A model generated the notes under the pieces. It was not told where the DNA came from. It saw nothing but the letters and a program-made list of their open reading frames with translations, and did not search any database. Position numbers and translations under genes: made by a program. From Nonomuraea montanisoli (GTDB lineage Bacteria; Actinomycetota; Actinomycetes; Streptosporangiales; Streptosporangiaceae), in contig NZ_JABWGN010000003.1 of NCBI RefSeq assembly GCF_013363975.1, positions 62,001 to 126,000 on the forward strand: a stretch of DNA of 64,000 nt, in the 5' to 3' direction. Of this stretch, positions 1 through 9,900 are shown piece after piece. Within the stretch, counting starts at the first letter, position 1, and each line of letters opens with the position of its first letter.

Positions 1-171
1 GCGCAGCTCGTGAGCTGGCTGGCCGAGCTGGGCGTGCCGGAGCCCCCGGTGCGTCCGCTGCCGGTCTCCGAGGTCGCGCCGCGCGTCGTCGTAGAGGGTC
101 CCGTGCCGGGGCTCGACGAGGAGGTACGCGAGCTGCACCGCCGTTTCCATCGCAGCGCCTTTACAAAGTAG
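1..171 (+). CDS. C-terminal end of an unidentified protein (5' truncated by window)
   Basis: An open frame enters at base 1 and stops at TAG 169-171, giving 56 residues. The residues are rich in Val, Pro and Glu and end in HRSAFTK. The following gene starts 27 bases later on the same strand, so this is a real upstream gene and not a shadow frame. There is no motif in the visible tail that identifies a family, and I assign no function. Confidence 0.5.
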   Translation, partial: AQLVSWLAELGVPEPPVRPLPVSEVAPRVVVEGPVPGLDEEVRELHRRFHRSAFTK

Positions 172-198
172 ATTCCGAGATCGTCCGGAGGTCGAGAC

Positions 199-690
199 GT
201 GGGCAAGGCGAAGGCGCAGGGGGGCACCCCGGCCACGGTGGCGCTGACCAGGGCCAAGGCCGACTTCACGCTGCACCCGTACGACCACGACCCCTCCGCC
301 CAGGCGTACGGTGAGGAGGCCGCCGACGCGCTCGGCGTGCCGTACGAGCGGATCTTCAAGACGCTCGTGGCCGAGACCGAGAGCGGGCTCGCGGTGGCGG
401 TCGTGCCGGTGGCGGGCAAGCTCGACCTCAAGGCGCTGGCCTCGGCCCTGGGCGGCAAGCGCGCCGCCATGGCCGACGCGGCGAGGGTGGAGCGGGTGAC
501 CGGATACGTCGTGGGCGGCATCAGCCCGCTCGGGCAGCGCAAGCAGCTCCCCACGGTGGTCGACGCGTCGGCGCTGGAGTTCGAGACGATCTACTTCTCG
601 GCGGGCAAGCGCGGGCTCCAGATCGAGACCGCGCCGGCCAACCTGGTCGCACTCACCCGCGCCGTGACCTCCCCCATCGCCAAGCGCTGA
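199..690 (+). CDS. ybaK: YbaK/EbsC-type aminoacyl-tRNA deacylase
   Basis: 163 residues, the usual length of the YbaK (Cys-tRNA(Pro)/aminoacyl-tRNA deacylase) family. Members hydrolyse wrongly charged tRNA in the cytoplasm after release from the synthetase. Family features seen are the FKTLV segment carrying the conserved lysine, a VAVVPVAGKLDLKAL strand-helix, and the GGISPLGQ glycine loop near residue 109. The GTG start at 199 is chosen because a GGAGG-like site (ccggaggtcg) lies just upstream. It stands alone between the truncated upstream gene and a convergent penicillin-binding protein gene, with only 23 bases to that gene's stop. The exact mischarged tRNA cannot be told from sequence; cysteinyl-tRNA(Pro) is the family default. 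Confidence 0.88.
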   Translation: MGKAKAQGGTPATVALTRAKADFTLHPYDHDPSAQAYGEEAADALGVPYERIFKTLVAETESGLAVAVVPVAGKLDLKALASALGGKRAAMADAARVERVTGYVVGGISPLGQRKQLPTVVDASALEFETIYFSAGKRGLQIETAPANLVALTRAVTSPIAKR

Positions 691-713
691 ACCCCGGCCC
701 CACCGCCCCCGCG

Positions 714-3056
714 CTACCGACCTGTGGTCACCGGCGGGACCGCTCCCGGCACGACGGCCTGGGGCATGGCCGCTCCGGGCTCGCCGGCGCCGGACACGGC
801 CATGCCCGGCCCCATCGGCGCCACCCCCGTCCGCCCCGAGAAGCGCGGACGGCGCTCTCCCGGCGTGCCCAGCACGTCCCCGCCGGGCGGCCACAGCTGG
901 TGCCCGTGGCGGCGCGCCCACCGCAGCCACTGCCGCTGCCGGTGCAGCATCTGCCGGATCTGCTCCGCCTCCTCGGCCTCCTTCAGCCCCGGCGTGAAGC
1001 CGCCGCCGAAGCGGGACATGTCCGCGGGATGGAAGTCGCCCGCCGGGGTGTCGCGCAGCGCCGACTCCATCGAGGCCACCCAGATCGGCCCCGGCAGCGA
1101 CGCCCCCTGGACCGACCCGTAGTACTCGCCGCCGATCTCCACCCCGCGCAGCGGGTACCGGTAGGAGCCCCGGATGTCGCCCACGCTGACCGCCGCCGCG
1201 AGCTCCGGGGTGTAGCCGGCGAACCAGGCCGAGGTGTAGCCGTTGTTGGTGCCCGTCTTGCCGGCGGCGGGCCGGCCGATGCCCTGCCCGGTCATCGTGC
1301 CCTTGTCGAACACGCCCTGCAGCACGTGGTTGACGGCGTCGGCGACCTTGCGGTCCAGCGCCTGCTCGCAGGTGGGCCGCACGTGGGCGGTCCGGCCGTC
1401 CCGGCCGGTGATCTCCACGATGGCCTGCGGCCGGCAGTACCGGCCGCGCGCCGCGAACGCCGCGAACGCCGCCGCCACCGTCACCGGGTCCATCTCGTTG
1501 ACGCCCAGCGTGAACGTCGGCACCTCGCGCAGCGGCCGGCCGTCGGCCCGGGCGATGCCGAGCGCCCTCGCGGTCCGCACCACGTTGCACAGGCCGACCT
1601 TGCGCTCCAGCATCATGTAGAAGATGTTCACCGACTTCCACGTGCCGGTGGACAGGCTGTACGGGCCGCCCTCGCCCTCCCCGCTGGCGTTGTGCACCCG
1701 CACGCTGGGCGCGTTGACGGCCCGGCCGCGGCAGTCGCGGTAGCCCTGCGACGGCACGAGCACGCCAGGTGTCTGGAAGCCCTGGTCGAAGCGCCAGCCC
1801 TGCTGCAGCGCGGTCGCCAGCGTGAACGCCTTGAACGTCGAGCCCGCCTGGAGCCCCATCCCGCCGCCGTGGGCCATGTCAGCCACCAGGTTGAACGTCG
1901 TCCGCGTCCCGTTCTTGCGGTCGCCGGGGTTGCGGCCGAAGTCCTTGCTGGCCGCCATCGCCCGGATGCGTCCCGAACGCGGCTCGACCATGGCCTCGGC
2001 GGCCACCTCGGTGTCGCGGGCGTCGACCCGGGCGCGGATCGCCTTCTCGGCGGCCCGCTGCGCCACCGGGTCCAGCGCGGTCCTGATCACCAGCCCGCCG
2101 GTGGCGAGCCGGGCCCGCCGCTCGCGCGCGGTGGCGCCGAACGCCTCGTTGGTGAGCAGCTCGCGCTGCACGTACACGCAGTAGTACGGGTACCTGCTCT
2201 GCGCGCAGCCGCCCGGCTCGGGCCGCAGCCGGATGCCGAGCGGGCTCCGCTTGGCGGCGGCGGCCTCCCGCACGCCCACCAGGCGCAGCTCGGCCATCCG
2301 GTCCAGCACCAGGTCGCGCCGCTCCTTCAGCCGCGCCCGCTGCGCCGGGCCGATCGACGGGTCGGTCGAGTACGGCATGCGCACCGCGCCGGCGAGCGTG
2401 GCCGCCTGTGGCAGCGTGAGGTCGGCGGCCGTGGTGGAGAAGAAGCGCCGGGCCGCCGCCTCCACGCCGTGCGCGCCGGCGCCGAAGTAGGCGATGTTGA
2501 GGTACCGCTCCAGGATCTCGTCCTTGCTGTACTTCTGCTCCATCGCCAGGGCCAGACGCAGCTCGGTGAGCTTGCGGGCGAGGTTGGGAGCGCGCGCCCG
2601 GTCGCGCTCCTCCTCGGTGCGGGCGCTCTCGACCAGGATGTTCTTCACGAGCTGCTGCGTGAGCGAGGAGCCGCCCTGCCGGATGCCGCCGGCCGAGGTG
2701 TTGGTGAGCAGCGCCCGGAGCGTGCCGCGCACGTCCATGCCGCCGTGCTCGTAGAAGCGGGCGTCCTCGATGGCGACGATGGCCTGCCGCATGACGGGCG
2801 CCACCCGGCTGAGCGGGATCGCCCGCCGGTTGGCCTGGTAGAACTGGGCGAACGGCTTGCCGTCGCGGTCGAGCAGCCGCGTCACCTGCGACAGCGGCTC
2901 CTCGCGCGGCGCCGGCGGGAGCTGCTGGAACGTGGTCGCGACGCTCTTGGCGGCGAGCCCGGCACCGCTCACGACGGGCGCGGCCATGGAGGCGGCCAGG
3001 ACCCCGCAGAGCGCTCCCACCAGCCCCAGGGCGCTCACACATCGCAACACTCTCAC
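714..3056 (-). CDS. Bifunctional class A penicillin-binding protein (transglycosylase/transpeptidase)
   Basis: About 780 residues. After a short N-terminal membrane anchor comes a GT51 glycosyltransferase domain with the EDARFYEHGG and GGSSLTQQLVKN motifs, which polymerises lipid II. A transpeptidase domain follows with the active-site motif STFK, the KSVN motif and KTGTN, which crosslinks stem peptides outside the membrane. The tail is Pro/Gly rich. An in-frame TTG at 3089 would place the start inside the hairpin that follows the upstream MurA-like gene, so GTG at 3056 (VRVLRCVSALG) is preferred. No strong ribosome site is visible. It lies downstream of the MurA paralogue on the same strand, so the two may work together in wall synthesis. 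The class is certain; the physiological role among several PBPs is not. Confidence 0.93.
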   Translation of the reverse strand: MRVLRCVSALGLVGALCGVLAASMAAPVVSGAGLAAKSVATTFQQLPPAPREEPLSQVTRLLDRDGKPFAQFYQANRRAIPLSRVAPVMRQAIVAIEDARFYEHGGMDVRGTLRALLTNTSAGGIRQGGSSLTQQLVKNILVESARTEEERDRARAPNLARKLTELRLALAMEQKYSKDEILERYLNIAYFGAGAHGVEAAARRFFSTTAADLTLPQAATLAGAVRMPYSTDPSIGPAQRARLKERRDLVLDRMAELRLVGVREAAAAKRSPLGIRLRPEPGGCAQSRYPYYCVYVQRELLTNEAFGATARERRARLATGGLVIRTALDPVAQRAAEKAIRARVDARDTEVAAEAMVEPRSGRIRAMAASKDFGRNPGDRKNGTRTTFNLVADMAHGGGMGLQAGSTFKAFTLATALQQGWRFDQGFQTPGVLVPSQGYRDCRGRAVNAPSVRVHNASGEGEGGPYSLSTGTWKSVNIFYMMLERKVGLCNVVRTARALGIARADGRPLREVPTFTLGVNEMDPVTVAAAFAAFAARGRYCRPQAIVEITGRDGRTAHVRPTCEQALDRKVADAVNHVLQGVFDKGTMTGQGIGRPAAGKTGTNNGYTSAWFAGYTPELAAAVSVGDIRGSYRYPLRGVEIGGEYYGSVQGASLPGPIWVASMESALRDTPAGDFHPADMSRFGGGFTPGLKEAEEAEQIRQMLHRQRQWLRWARRHGHQLWPPGGDVLGTPGERRPRFSGRTGVAPMGPGMAVSGAGEPGAAMPQAVVPGAVPPVTTGR

Positions 3057-3075
3057 GCAGACGGTCTGCGGCGGC

Positions 3076-3102
3076 CGGATCCCCGGCAAACCCGGGGATC
3101 CG
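3076..3102 (-). terminator. Perfect hairpin after the MurA-like gene
   Basis: Eleven-base perfect arms (CGGATCCCCGG and its complement) around a 5-base loop begin 7 bases after the MurA-like stop at 3109. There is no U-tract, as is common for actinobacterial terminators. It separates the MurA-like gene from the penicillin-binding protein gene. Confidence 0.6.
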
Positions 3103-3108
3103 ACACCT

Positions 3109-4419
3109 TTACTGTTCCCGGCGGATGTTCAGACCCAGGGACACGAACTGGTCGAACGGCTTGTGGTATCCGCGCACGATGTGGTGGACGCCGCGCAGCG
3201 TGGACGTCCCGTCGGCCACCGCGGCGGCCAGCACCGCGGAGAAGCCCGCGCGGATGTCGGGCAGCGTCACGTCGGCGCCCTTGAGCTTGGACACGCCGCG
3301 CACCACGGCCGAGTGCCGGGCGTTCGTGTCGTGGTAACGGCAGGCGGGCCCGCCGAGGCACTGGTCGAACACCTCGATCTCGCAGCCCATCCGCTGCAGC
3401 GCCGGCACGTACACCAGGCGGTTCTCGAAGACCGTCTCGTGCAGCACCGACATGCCGTTGCTCTGCGTGAACAGCACCATGAGCGGCGTCTGCCAGTCGG
3501 TCATGAAGCCCGGGTGGGTGTCGGTCTGGACGGCCGCCGAGCGCAGCCCCTCGGGCGGCGCGGTGGCGCACAGGTACTCGTCGTTGATGTCGAAGCGGGC
3601 GCCCATCCGGGCCAGCGTGGTGATCGCGGTGACCAGGCGGTCCTGCGGGCAGCCGTGCACCCGCACCTCTCCCCCGGTGATCAGGCCGGCGGCCAGGTAC
3701 GAGAACGCCTCGATGCGGTCGCCGGCCAGCCAGATCGAGGCGCCGCGCAGCCGCTCGACGCCCTCGATGACGATCCGGCGGTCGGGCGACAGCTCGATCC
3801 TGGCCCCCATGCGCTGCAGGAACAGCGCCAGCTCGACCACCTCGGGCTCCATCGCGGCGTTCTTCACCACGGTCTTGCCCTCGGCGAGCACGGCCGACAT
3901 GAGGATCGTCTCGGTGGCGCCGACGCTCGGGTACGGCAGCTCCAGCCGGGCGCCGCGCAGCCGCGTGGCCTTGGCGAAGATCCCGCCGTCGCCCACCTCG
4001 ACCTCGGCGCCCATCGCGCGCAGCGCCTCGACGTGGAAGTTGACCGGCCGCCGGCCGATCGGGTCGCCGCCGACCAGCGGCACGAACGCCTCACCGGCCA
4101 GGTGCAGCAGAGGGCCGAGCATGAGAATCGGGATCCGGTTCAGGCCGGTGAACGCGTCGGGCACGCGCGGCCGGATCTCCGCGCCCCGCTCGACGCGGAT
4201 CTCCTTCTCCGTGATCTCCACGTGGATGCCGAGGGACTCCAGCATGGCGGCGGTGATGCCGACCTCGCCCACCTCGGGGGCGTTCTGGATCGTGCTCTCG
4301 GTGCCGCCGAGCATGGCGGCGACCATGTGCTTGGAGACCGCGTTCTTGGAGCCGCGCACCTCGACGTCCCCGCGCAGCGGGCCGGAAGGATCGATCAGCC
4401 AGACCTCATCGTGATTCAC
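3109..4419 (-). CDS. MurA-family UDP-GlcNAc enolpyruvyl transferase, divergent paralogue
   Basis: 436 residues with the inside-out alpha/beta barrel signatures of enolpyruvyl transferases: GSKNAVSKHM near the N terminus (the catalytic Lys of KN), GGDPIGRRPV at the active-site loop, and TDWQ later. MurA transfers enolpyruvate from PEP to UDP-GlcNAc, the first committed step of peptidoglycan synthesis. The usual loop Cys is Asp here, as in fosfomycin-insensitive mycobacterial MurA. The protein differs from the standard actinobacterial MurA along much of its length and has an unusual stretch with two cysteines (QCLGGPACRY) near residue 360, so it is probably a second copy. The GTG start at 4419 lies about 7 bases from a TAGGCT box, suggesting leaderless mRNA. 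It could serve a specialised nucleotide-sugar pathway instead. Confidence 0.85.
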   Translation of the reverse strand: MNHDEVWLIDPSGPLRGDVEVRGSKNAVSKHMVAAMLGGTESTIQNAPEVGEVGITAAMLESLGIHVEITEKEIRVERGAEIRPRVPDAFTGLNRIPILMLGPLLHLAGEAFVPLVGGDPIGRRPVNFHVEALRAMGAEVEVGDGGIFAKATRLRGARLELPYPSVGATETILMSAVLAEGKTVVKNAAMEPEVVELALFLQRMGARIELSPDRRIVIEGVERLRGASIWLAGDRIEAFSYLAAGLITGGEVRVHGCPQDRLVTAITTLARMGARFDINDEYLCATAPPEGLRSAAVQTDTHPGFMTDWQTPLMVLFTQSNGMSVLHETVFENRLVYVPALQRMGCEIEVFDQCLGGPACRYHDTNARHSAVVRGVSKLKGADVTLPDIRAGFSAVLAAAVADGTSTLRGVHHIVRGYHKPFDQFVSLGLNIRREQ

Positions 4420-4425
4420 GAAGCG

Positions 4426-4431
4426 AGCCTA
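4426..4431 (-). promoter_or_regulatory. Putative -10 box (TAGGCT) for the MurA-like gene
   Basis: TAGGCT on the minus strand ends 6 bases before the GTG start at 4419. This spacing puts the transcription start at or next to the start codon, as in the leaderless mRNAs common in actinobacteria. No convincing -35 box is visible. Confidence 0.4.
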
Positions 4432-4494
4432 ACCGGGAGATACCATCGACCTGTTCCGGTGAGCCGGTTCAGTGGCACATCTGAGGGGGATCGC

Positions 4495-5022
4495 GTGGCG
4501 AGGCAAGTGCGGGCGTTCGCGGTCACCGTCCTCGCCGTCGCCGCCCTCGCCGTGCTCGCCGGGCTGCTGTGGTCCGCGCTCACGCCCCGTGCGCCGTACC
4601 AGGTGACGGAGCAGGGGACGGTGCTGGCCGACCCGACCACGCAGGCGCTGATCGCCGCGGACGGCTGGTTCGCGGTGATCACGGGCGGGCTGGGCGTGGT
4701 CTGCGGGGCCGCCGGCTGGTTCCTCAGCCGCCACGACCGGCTGCCCGTGCTGCTGGGGCTCTGCGCGGGCGGGGCGCTGGCGGCGTTCGTCACGTTGTGG
4801 GTGGGTTCGACGTTCACGCTGGGGGCGGTGACCGTCGAGGCGGCCGCCACGCCGGGCGCCAAGGTGGTGGCGGGTTCGCTGCAACTGACCGCCCGGGGCG
4901 TGCTGGTGGCCTGGCCGCTGTGCGCGGTGGCGATCTTCGGGCTGATGGAGGGCATGCACGGCTACCGCGAGTCGCCGCTGCGCACGCCGTATGGGGTCGG
5001 TGACCCGCCGCACCTCGGCTGA
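4495..5022 (+). CDS. Small four-helix membrane protein (DUF2567-like)
   Basis: 175 residues. Hydrophobic segments lie at roughly 7-27, 58-75, 83-105 and 135-152, with a loop rich in small residues after the first. The layout TM1, a PRAPY-type loop, an AADGWF segment and then three more helices resembles actinobacterial DUF2567 proteins, whose function is not known. The GTG start at 4495 has a good ribosome site (gaggggga) five bases upstream. It is divergent from the MurA-like gene with a 75-base shared upstream region, and its stop lies only 3 bases from the end of the convergent amidase gene. The family assignment is from memory of the pattern and is not certain. Confidence 0.7.
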   Translation: MARQVRAFAVTVLAVAALAVLAGLLWSALTPRAPYQVTEQGTVLADPTTQALIAADGWFAVITGGLGVVCGAAGWFLSRHDRLPVLLGLCAGGALAAFVTLWVGSTFTLGAVTVEAAATPGAKVVAGSLQLTARGVLVAWPLCAVAIFGLMEGMHGYRESPLRTPYGVGDPPHLG

Positions 5023-5025
5023 GCC

Positions 5026-6396
5026 TCACAGAGGTGGGCGGCGTAGCCCGTGGCCCGTCGCGCTCTCGAACGCGGCGGCCACCCGCAGCACCCTGGCGTC
5101 GGCGAACGGCCGCCCCACGATCTGCACGCCCACCGGCAGCCCGTCGGCGGTGAACCCGGCCGGGACCGACGCGGCCGGCGCGTGCAGGACGCTGATCCAG
5201 TACGCCGAGCGCATCCACGCCAGGTAGTCGGGCATGGGCACGCCGTCGATCTCCATGACGTACGGCTGCTCGACCGGGAACGGCGGCACCTGACTGACCG
5301 GCGCGATCAGCACGTCGCAGGTGTCGAAGAAGGCGGCCATGCGCTGGTAGAGGCCGCTGCGCAGCCGCTCGGCGCGGGCCAGGTCGGCGCCGGTGACCTC
5401 GCGGCCCCGCTCGACGTTCCAGCGCGTGTTCGGGCCGAGGCCCGCCAGGTCGCCGAACGCGAGGGCGTAGTACCAGGCCCGGTAGACGCGGAAGGCGTCC
5501 TCGGCGTCGGACAGGTCCAGGTCCACCTGCTCCACCCGCGCCCCGAGCCGCTCGAACACGGCGGGAGCGCCCGCCGTGACCGCCGCCGTCGCCGGGTCCA
5601 CGGGCAGGCCCCCCAGGTCGGGGCTCCAGGCCACGCGCAGCCCGGCGACGCCCTCCTCCGGGTCCGGCGCGAAGTCCTCCGTGACCGCGAACGGCGAGCG
5701 GGGGTCGAACCCGGCGATGGCCGACATCATCAGCGTCACGTCGCCGACCGTGCGCGCCATCGGACCCTGGACCGACAGCGTGTACCAGGCGGCGGTGTCG
5801 GACGGGTCGGGCACCCGGCCGGGGGTGGGGCGCAGGCCGACGACGTTGCAGAACGAGGCGGGGTTGCGCAGGGAGCCGCCCATGTCGGAGCCGTCGGCGA
5901 GCGGCACCATGCCGGTGGCCAGCGCCGCCGCCGCGCCGCCGCTGCTGCCGCCCGCCGAGCGGGACAGGTCGTAGGGGTTGCGGGTCGCGCCGAACACCTC
6001 GTTGACCGTGTGGGAGCCGGTGCCGAACTCGGGGGTGTTGGTCTTGCCCACGCTGATCGCGCCGGCGCGCCGGAGCCGCCGCACGATCAGGTCGTCGGCG
6101 TCGGGCACGTGCCGGGCGTACTGGGGTGATCCGTACGTGGTGCGGATGCCGGCCGTGTCGACCAGGTCCTTGTGCGCCACCGGCACGCCGTGCAGCGGCC
6201 CGGCCGGCTCGGCCGCGTCGGCCGCCTTGGCGGCGTCCATGGCCTGCTCGGCGGCCAGGGTGACGACGGCGTTGACCCGGGGGTTGACCTGCTCGATCCG
6301 GTCGAGGCACACCTGGAGCAGCTCGACGGCGCTCACCTGCCGGGTGCGCACCAGGCGGGCCATCTCGGCGGCGGTGAGGTAGTACGGTTCGGTCAC
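5026..6396 (-). CDS. Amidase signature family hydrolase
   Basis: About 456 residues. It shows the amidase signature layout: the HKDLVDTAG segment with the catalytic Lys, and the Gly/Ser-rich GGSSGGAAAALATG loop followed by DGSDMGGSLRNPAS, which holds the two Ser residues of the Ser-cisSer-Lys triad. Such enzymes hydrolyse carboxamides or ester-like substrates in the cytoplasm. GatA is also of this family, but no gatB or gatC is adjacent, so a general amidase is more likely. The start is taken at GTG 6396 (VTEPYYLTAAEMARL), where family alignments normally begin; another GTG at 6432 would add 12 residues. It is convergent with the membrane protein gene and the substrate is unknown. Confidence 0.88.
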   Translation of the reverse strand: MTEPYYLTAAEMARLVRTRQVSAVELLQVCLDRIEQVNPRVNAVVTLAAEQAMDAAKAADAAEPAGPLHGVPVAHKDLVDTAGIRTTYGSPQYARHVPDADDLIVRRLRRAGAISVGKTNTPEFGTGSHTVNEVFGATRNPYDLSRSAGGSSGGAAAALATGMVPLADGSDMGGSLRNPASFCNVVGLRPTPGRVPDPSDTAAWYTLSVQGPMARTVGDVTLMMSAIAGFDPRSPFAVTEDFAPDPEEGVAGLRVAWSPDLGGLPVDPATAAVTAGAPAVFERLGARVEQVDLDLSDAEDAFRVYRAWYYALAFGDLAGLGPNTRWNVERGREVTGADLARAERLRSGLYQRMAAFFDTCDVLIAPVSQVPPFPVEQPYVMEIDGVPMPDYLAWMRSAYWISVLHAPAASVPAGFTADGLPVGVQIVGRPFADARVLRVAAAFESATGHGLRRPPL

Positions 6397-6978
6397 CCTT
6401 CGATCCTGCCCCACCCTGACAGCGGGAGCCACGGCAAGCCTCCCCGCCGCGCCACCGCATCCCCGCGCTTCCCGCCCGAGGCCGGGCGCCCGCCTCAGCG
6501 GCGCGCCGCTTCCTCACCCGGCGCGTCCGCCCGCGCGGCGCCTTGTCCACGGCGGCCCCCTGGGCGTGACTCCCTGGCCCGCCACCGGTCAGCGCCCCCA
6601 AGAGGCGCGAGCCCTACGCGGCGCCCCTGAGCGCGGCGCCCCTGAGCGCGGCGCCCCACAAGGAGCGCCCCCACCCCCGCGCCCCGTTTACAGCGCCCTG
6701 AAGAGGGGCGCGTTATACGCGAGCGCCCGGGAAAACGCCCAAACGCCCCAGAGGAGGAGCAAGCCCTCCCCCAGCACGACCCGCCCAGGCCCCGGACGAG
6801 GAGCACCCGCCAGCAGTGCCCCGAGAGGCGTCAGTGACGAGAGGCAGGCCCTCTCCGACCGGCCCAGAAGTCATCCACGACGTGGGACGGAGTCACCCCC
6901 CGGGCGGCACCGCGAAGGGCGGGCCGCCCGCGAGAGGGCCCGGCGAAGGAAGCGGCCGGTGAGCGGGCCGTCGCCGGT
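6397..6978. other. Long non-coding gap with short tandem repeat
   Basis: About 580 bases separate the amidase and dnaE genes, both on the minus strand. No open frame here has a ribosome site or a recognisable product. It contains the 15-bp tandem repeat listed separately and the probable amidase promoter region near 6400. I see no clean intrinsic terminator for dnaE and no structured RNA. Confidence 0.5.
6618..6657. repeat. 15-bp tandem repeat, 2.7 copies
   Basis: The unit GCGGCGCCCCTGAGC occurs twice in exact head-to-tail order (6618-6632 and 6633-6647), followed by a partial third copy to 6657. It lies in the non-coding gap between the amidase and dnaE genes. Confidence 0.85.
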
Positions 6979-9900
6979 TCAGCCGCCGAGGCAGGCCGGG
7001 CCGAGGAGCTGCTTGAGGTCACCCATCAAGGCCGGCGACGGCATCACCCGCAGCCGGTCCTCGACCCGCATGACCGTGGTCTTCGGCCCGTTGTGCACCT
7101 GGAGGTGCACCTCCGACGTGCCGGGGTGGGTGGTGAGGATCTCCTTCAGCCGTCCCACCACCGGAGGCGTGCACCGGTTGAGCGGCAGGCTCACCAGCAG
7201 TGGTCCGCCCGCCTCCTGGGTGAGGTCGGGCGCGGTCACCTCCATCGCGATGACCTTCGCGACGTCCTCGCGCTTGTCGATGCGGCCCTTGACGAAGACG
7301 ATCGCGTCCTCGGCCAGGATCGTGGAGCAGAGCTGGTAGGCCGACGGGAAGACCATCACCTCGATCGAGCCTTCGAGGTCCTCCAGCTGGGTCAGCACCC
7401 AGGTGTCGCCCTTCTTGGTGATCTTCCGCTGGACGCCGCTGAGGATGCCGCCCACGGTGACGATCTGGCCGTCGGACCGGCTCTCGTCCTGCAGGGCGGC
7501 GATGGTGCAGTCGGCGCCGGAGGCGAGGATGTGCTCCACGCCGAACAGCGGATGGTCGGACACGTACAGGCCGAGCATCTCCCGCTCGAACTGCAGCAGC
7601 GTGCTCTTGTCCCACTCGCCGACCGGGATCTGCACGTCGAAGGTCTGGTCCTCGCCGCCGTCGATCGCGCCGAACAGGGAGTCCTGGCCGATGGCCTCGT
7701 TCTTCTTGATGTCGATGATCGCGTCCACGGCCTGCTCGTGCACCATGACCAGGCCCTTGCGCACGTGCCCGAGCGAGTCGAACGCGCCCGCCTTGATCAG
7801 CGACTCGATCACCCGCTTGTTGCAGACGATCGCCGGCACCTTGCGCAGGAAGTCCTTGAAGTCGCCGAAGCGGCCCTTCTCCTTGCGCGCCGCGATGATG
7901 CCGTCGACGACGTTGCCGCCGACGTTGCGCACCGCCGACAGGCCGAAGCGGATGTCGGTGCCGCGCGGGGTGAAGTCGAAGTCGGAGTCGTTGACGTCCG
8001 GCGGGAACACCTTGATGCCCATGCGGCGGCACTCGTTGAGGTAGAGGGCCGACTTGTCCTTGTCGTCCTTGACGCTCGACAGCAGCGCGGCCATGTACGC
8101 GGCCGGGTGGTTGGCCTTGAGGTAGGCCGTCCAGTACGACACCAGCCCGTACGCGGCCGAGTGGGCCTTGTTGAAGGCGTAGTCGGAGAAGGGCAGCAGG
8201 ATGTCCCAGAGGGTCTTGACGGCCGCGGCGGAGTAGCCGTTGGCCTTCATGCCCCCCTCGAAGGACTCGAACTGCTTGTCCAGCTCGGCCTTCTTCTTCT
8301 TGCCCATGGCGCGGCGCAGCAGGTCGGCTTTGCCGAGCGAGAACCCGGCCACCTTCTGCGCGATGGCCATGACCTGCTCCTGGTAGACGATCAGGCCGTA
8401 GGTGGTGCCGAGGATCTCGGCGAGCGACTCCTCGAACTCCGGGTGGATCGGCGTGATCTCCTGCAGGCCGTTCTTGCGCAGGGCGTAGTTGGTGTGGGAG
8501 TTGGCGCCCATCGGGCCGGGCCGGTAGAGGGCGCCGACGGCGGAGATGTCCTCGAAGTTGTCGGGCTTCATCAGCCGCAGCAGCGAGCGCATGCCGCCGC
8601 CGTCGAGCTGGAACACGCCCAGCGTGTCGCCCCTGCCGAGCAGCTCGTACGTCTTGCGGTCGTCGAGCGGCAGCTTGAGCAGGTCGATCTGCTCACCCGT
8701 GGTCGACTTGATCATCTTCAGGCAGTCGTCGATGATCGTGAGGTTGCGCAGGCCCAGGAAGTCCATCTTCAGCAGGCCGAGCGTCTCGCAGGTCGGGTAG
8801 TCGAACTGCGTGATGATCGCGCCGTCGGAGTCGCGGCGCATGATCGGGATGTAGTCGGTCAGCACCTCGGCCGACATGATCACGCCGGCGGCGTGCACGC
8901 CGGTCTGCCGGATCAGGCCCTCCAGGCCCCTGCCGAGGTCCATCGTCGCCTTGACGTCGACGTCCTCCTCGTAGAGCCTGCGCAGCTCGCCCGCCTCGTT
9001 GTAGCGCGGGTGGTCCTTGTCGAAGATGCCCGACAGCGGGATGTCCTTGCCCATGACGGCGGGCGGGAACGCCTTGGACACGCGGTCGCCGAGCGCGTAG
9101 GGGTAGCCGAGGACGCGACCGGCGTCCTTGATGGCGGCCTTCGCCTTGATGGTGCCGAACGTGGCGATCATGGCGACCTTGTCGGCGCCCCACTTCTCGG
9201 TCACGTAGCGGATCACGTCGGCCCGCCGGCGCTCGTCGAAGTCGATGTCGACGTCGGGCATGGAGACGCGCTCGGGGTTGAGGAACCGCTCGAAGATCAG
9301 GCCGTGCGGCAGCGGGTCGAGGTCGGTGATGCCCATCGCGTAGGCGACCAGCGAACCCGCCGCGGAGCCTCGGCCGGGGCCGACCGGGATGCCGTTCTGC
9401 TTGGCCCACATGATGAAGTCGGCGACCACGAGGAAGTAGCTCGGGAAGCCCATCTGCTCGATGATGCCGATCTCGTACTCGGCCTGCTTGCGGTGCTCGT
9501 CGTCGTAGCCCTCGGGCCAGCGGCGGTCCATGCCCTCCCAGACGGTCCTGCGGAAGAACTCGCTCTCCGTCATGCCGTCGGGGATGGGATAGGTCGGCAT
9601 CAGGTTCTTGAACTCGAAGAACCCGGCCGGGTCGACCTTCTCGGCCACCAGCAGCGTGTTGCGGCAGCCCTCGGCCCACAGGTCGGAGGAGTCGACGGCG
9701 CGCATCTCGTCGGCGGTCTTGATGTAGTAGCCGCTGCCGTCGAAGCGGAACCGGTCGGGGTCGGACAGCTGCTTGCCCGTCTGGATGCACAGGAGGGCGT
9801 CGTGGGAGGCGGCGTCGGACTCGTAGGTGTAGTGGGAGTCGTTGGTGACCAGGGGCGGGATGTCCAGCTCGCGGCTGATGCGGGTCAGCCCGTCGCGGAC

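Noticed and set aside
3057..3089. TTG at 3089 as start of the penicillin-binding protein
   Set aside because: It lies in the loop of the perfect hairpin that follows the MurA-like gene and has no ribosome site; GTG at 3056 gives a normal N terminus with its membrane anchor.
900..3284. Long plus-strand open frame opposite the penicillin-binding protein
   Set aside because: Antisense shadow; no start with a ribosome site, biased Arg/Pro/Ala composition, and complete PBP motifs on the other strand.
6400..6978. Small genes in the gap before dnaE
   Set aside because: Several short frames exist on both strands, but none has a ribosome site and all show Arg/Pro/Ala-rich random composition.
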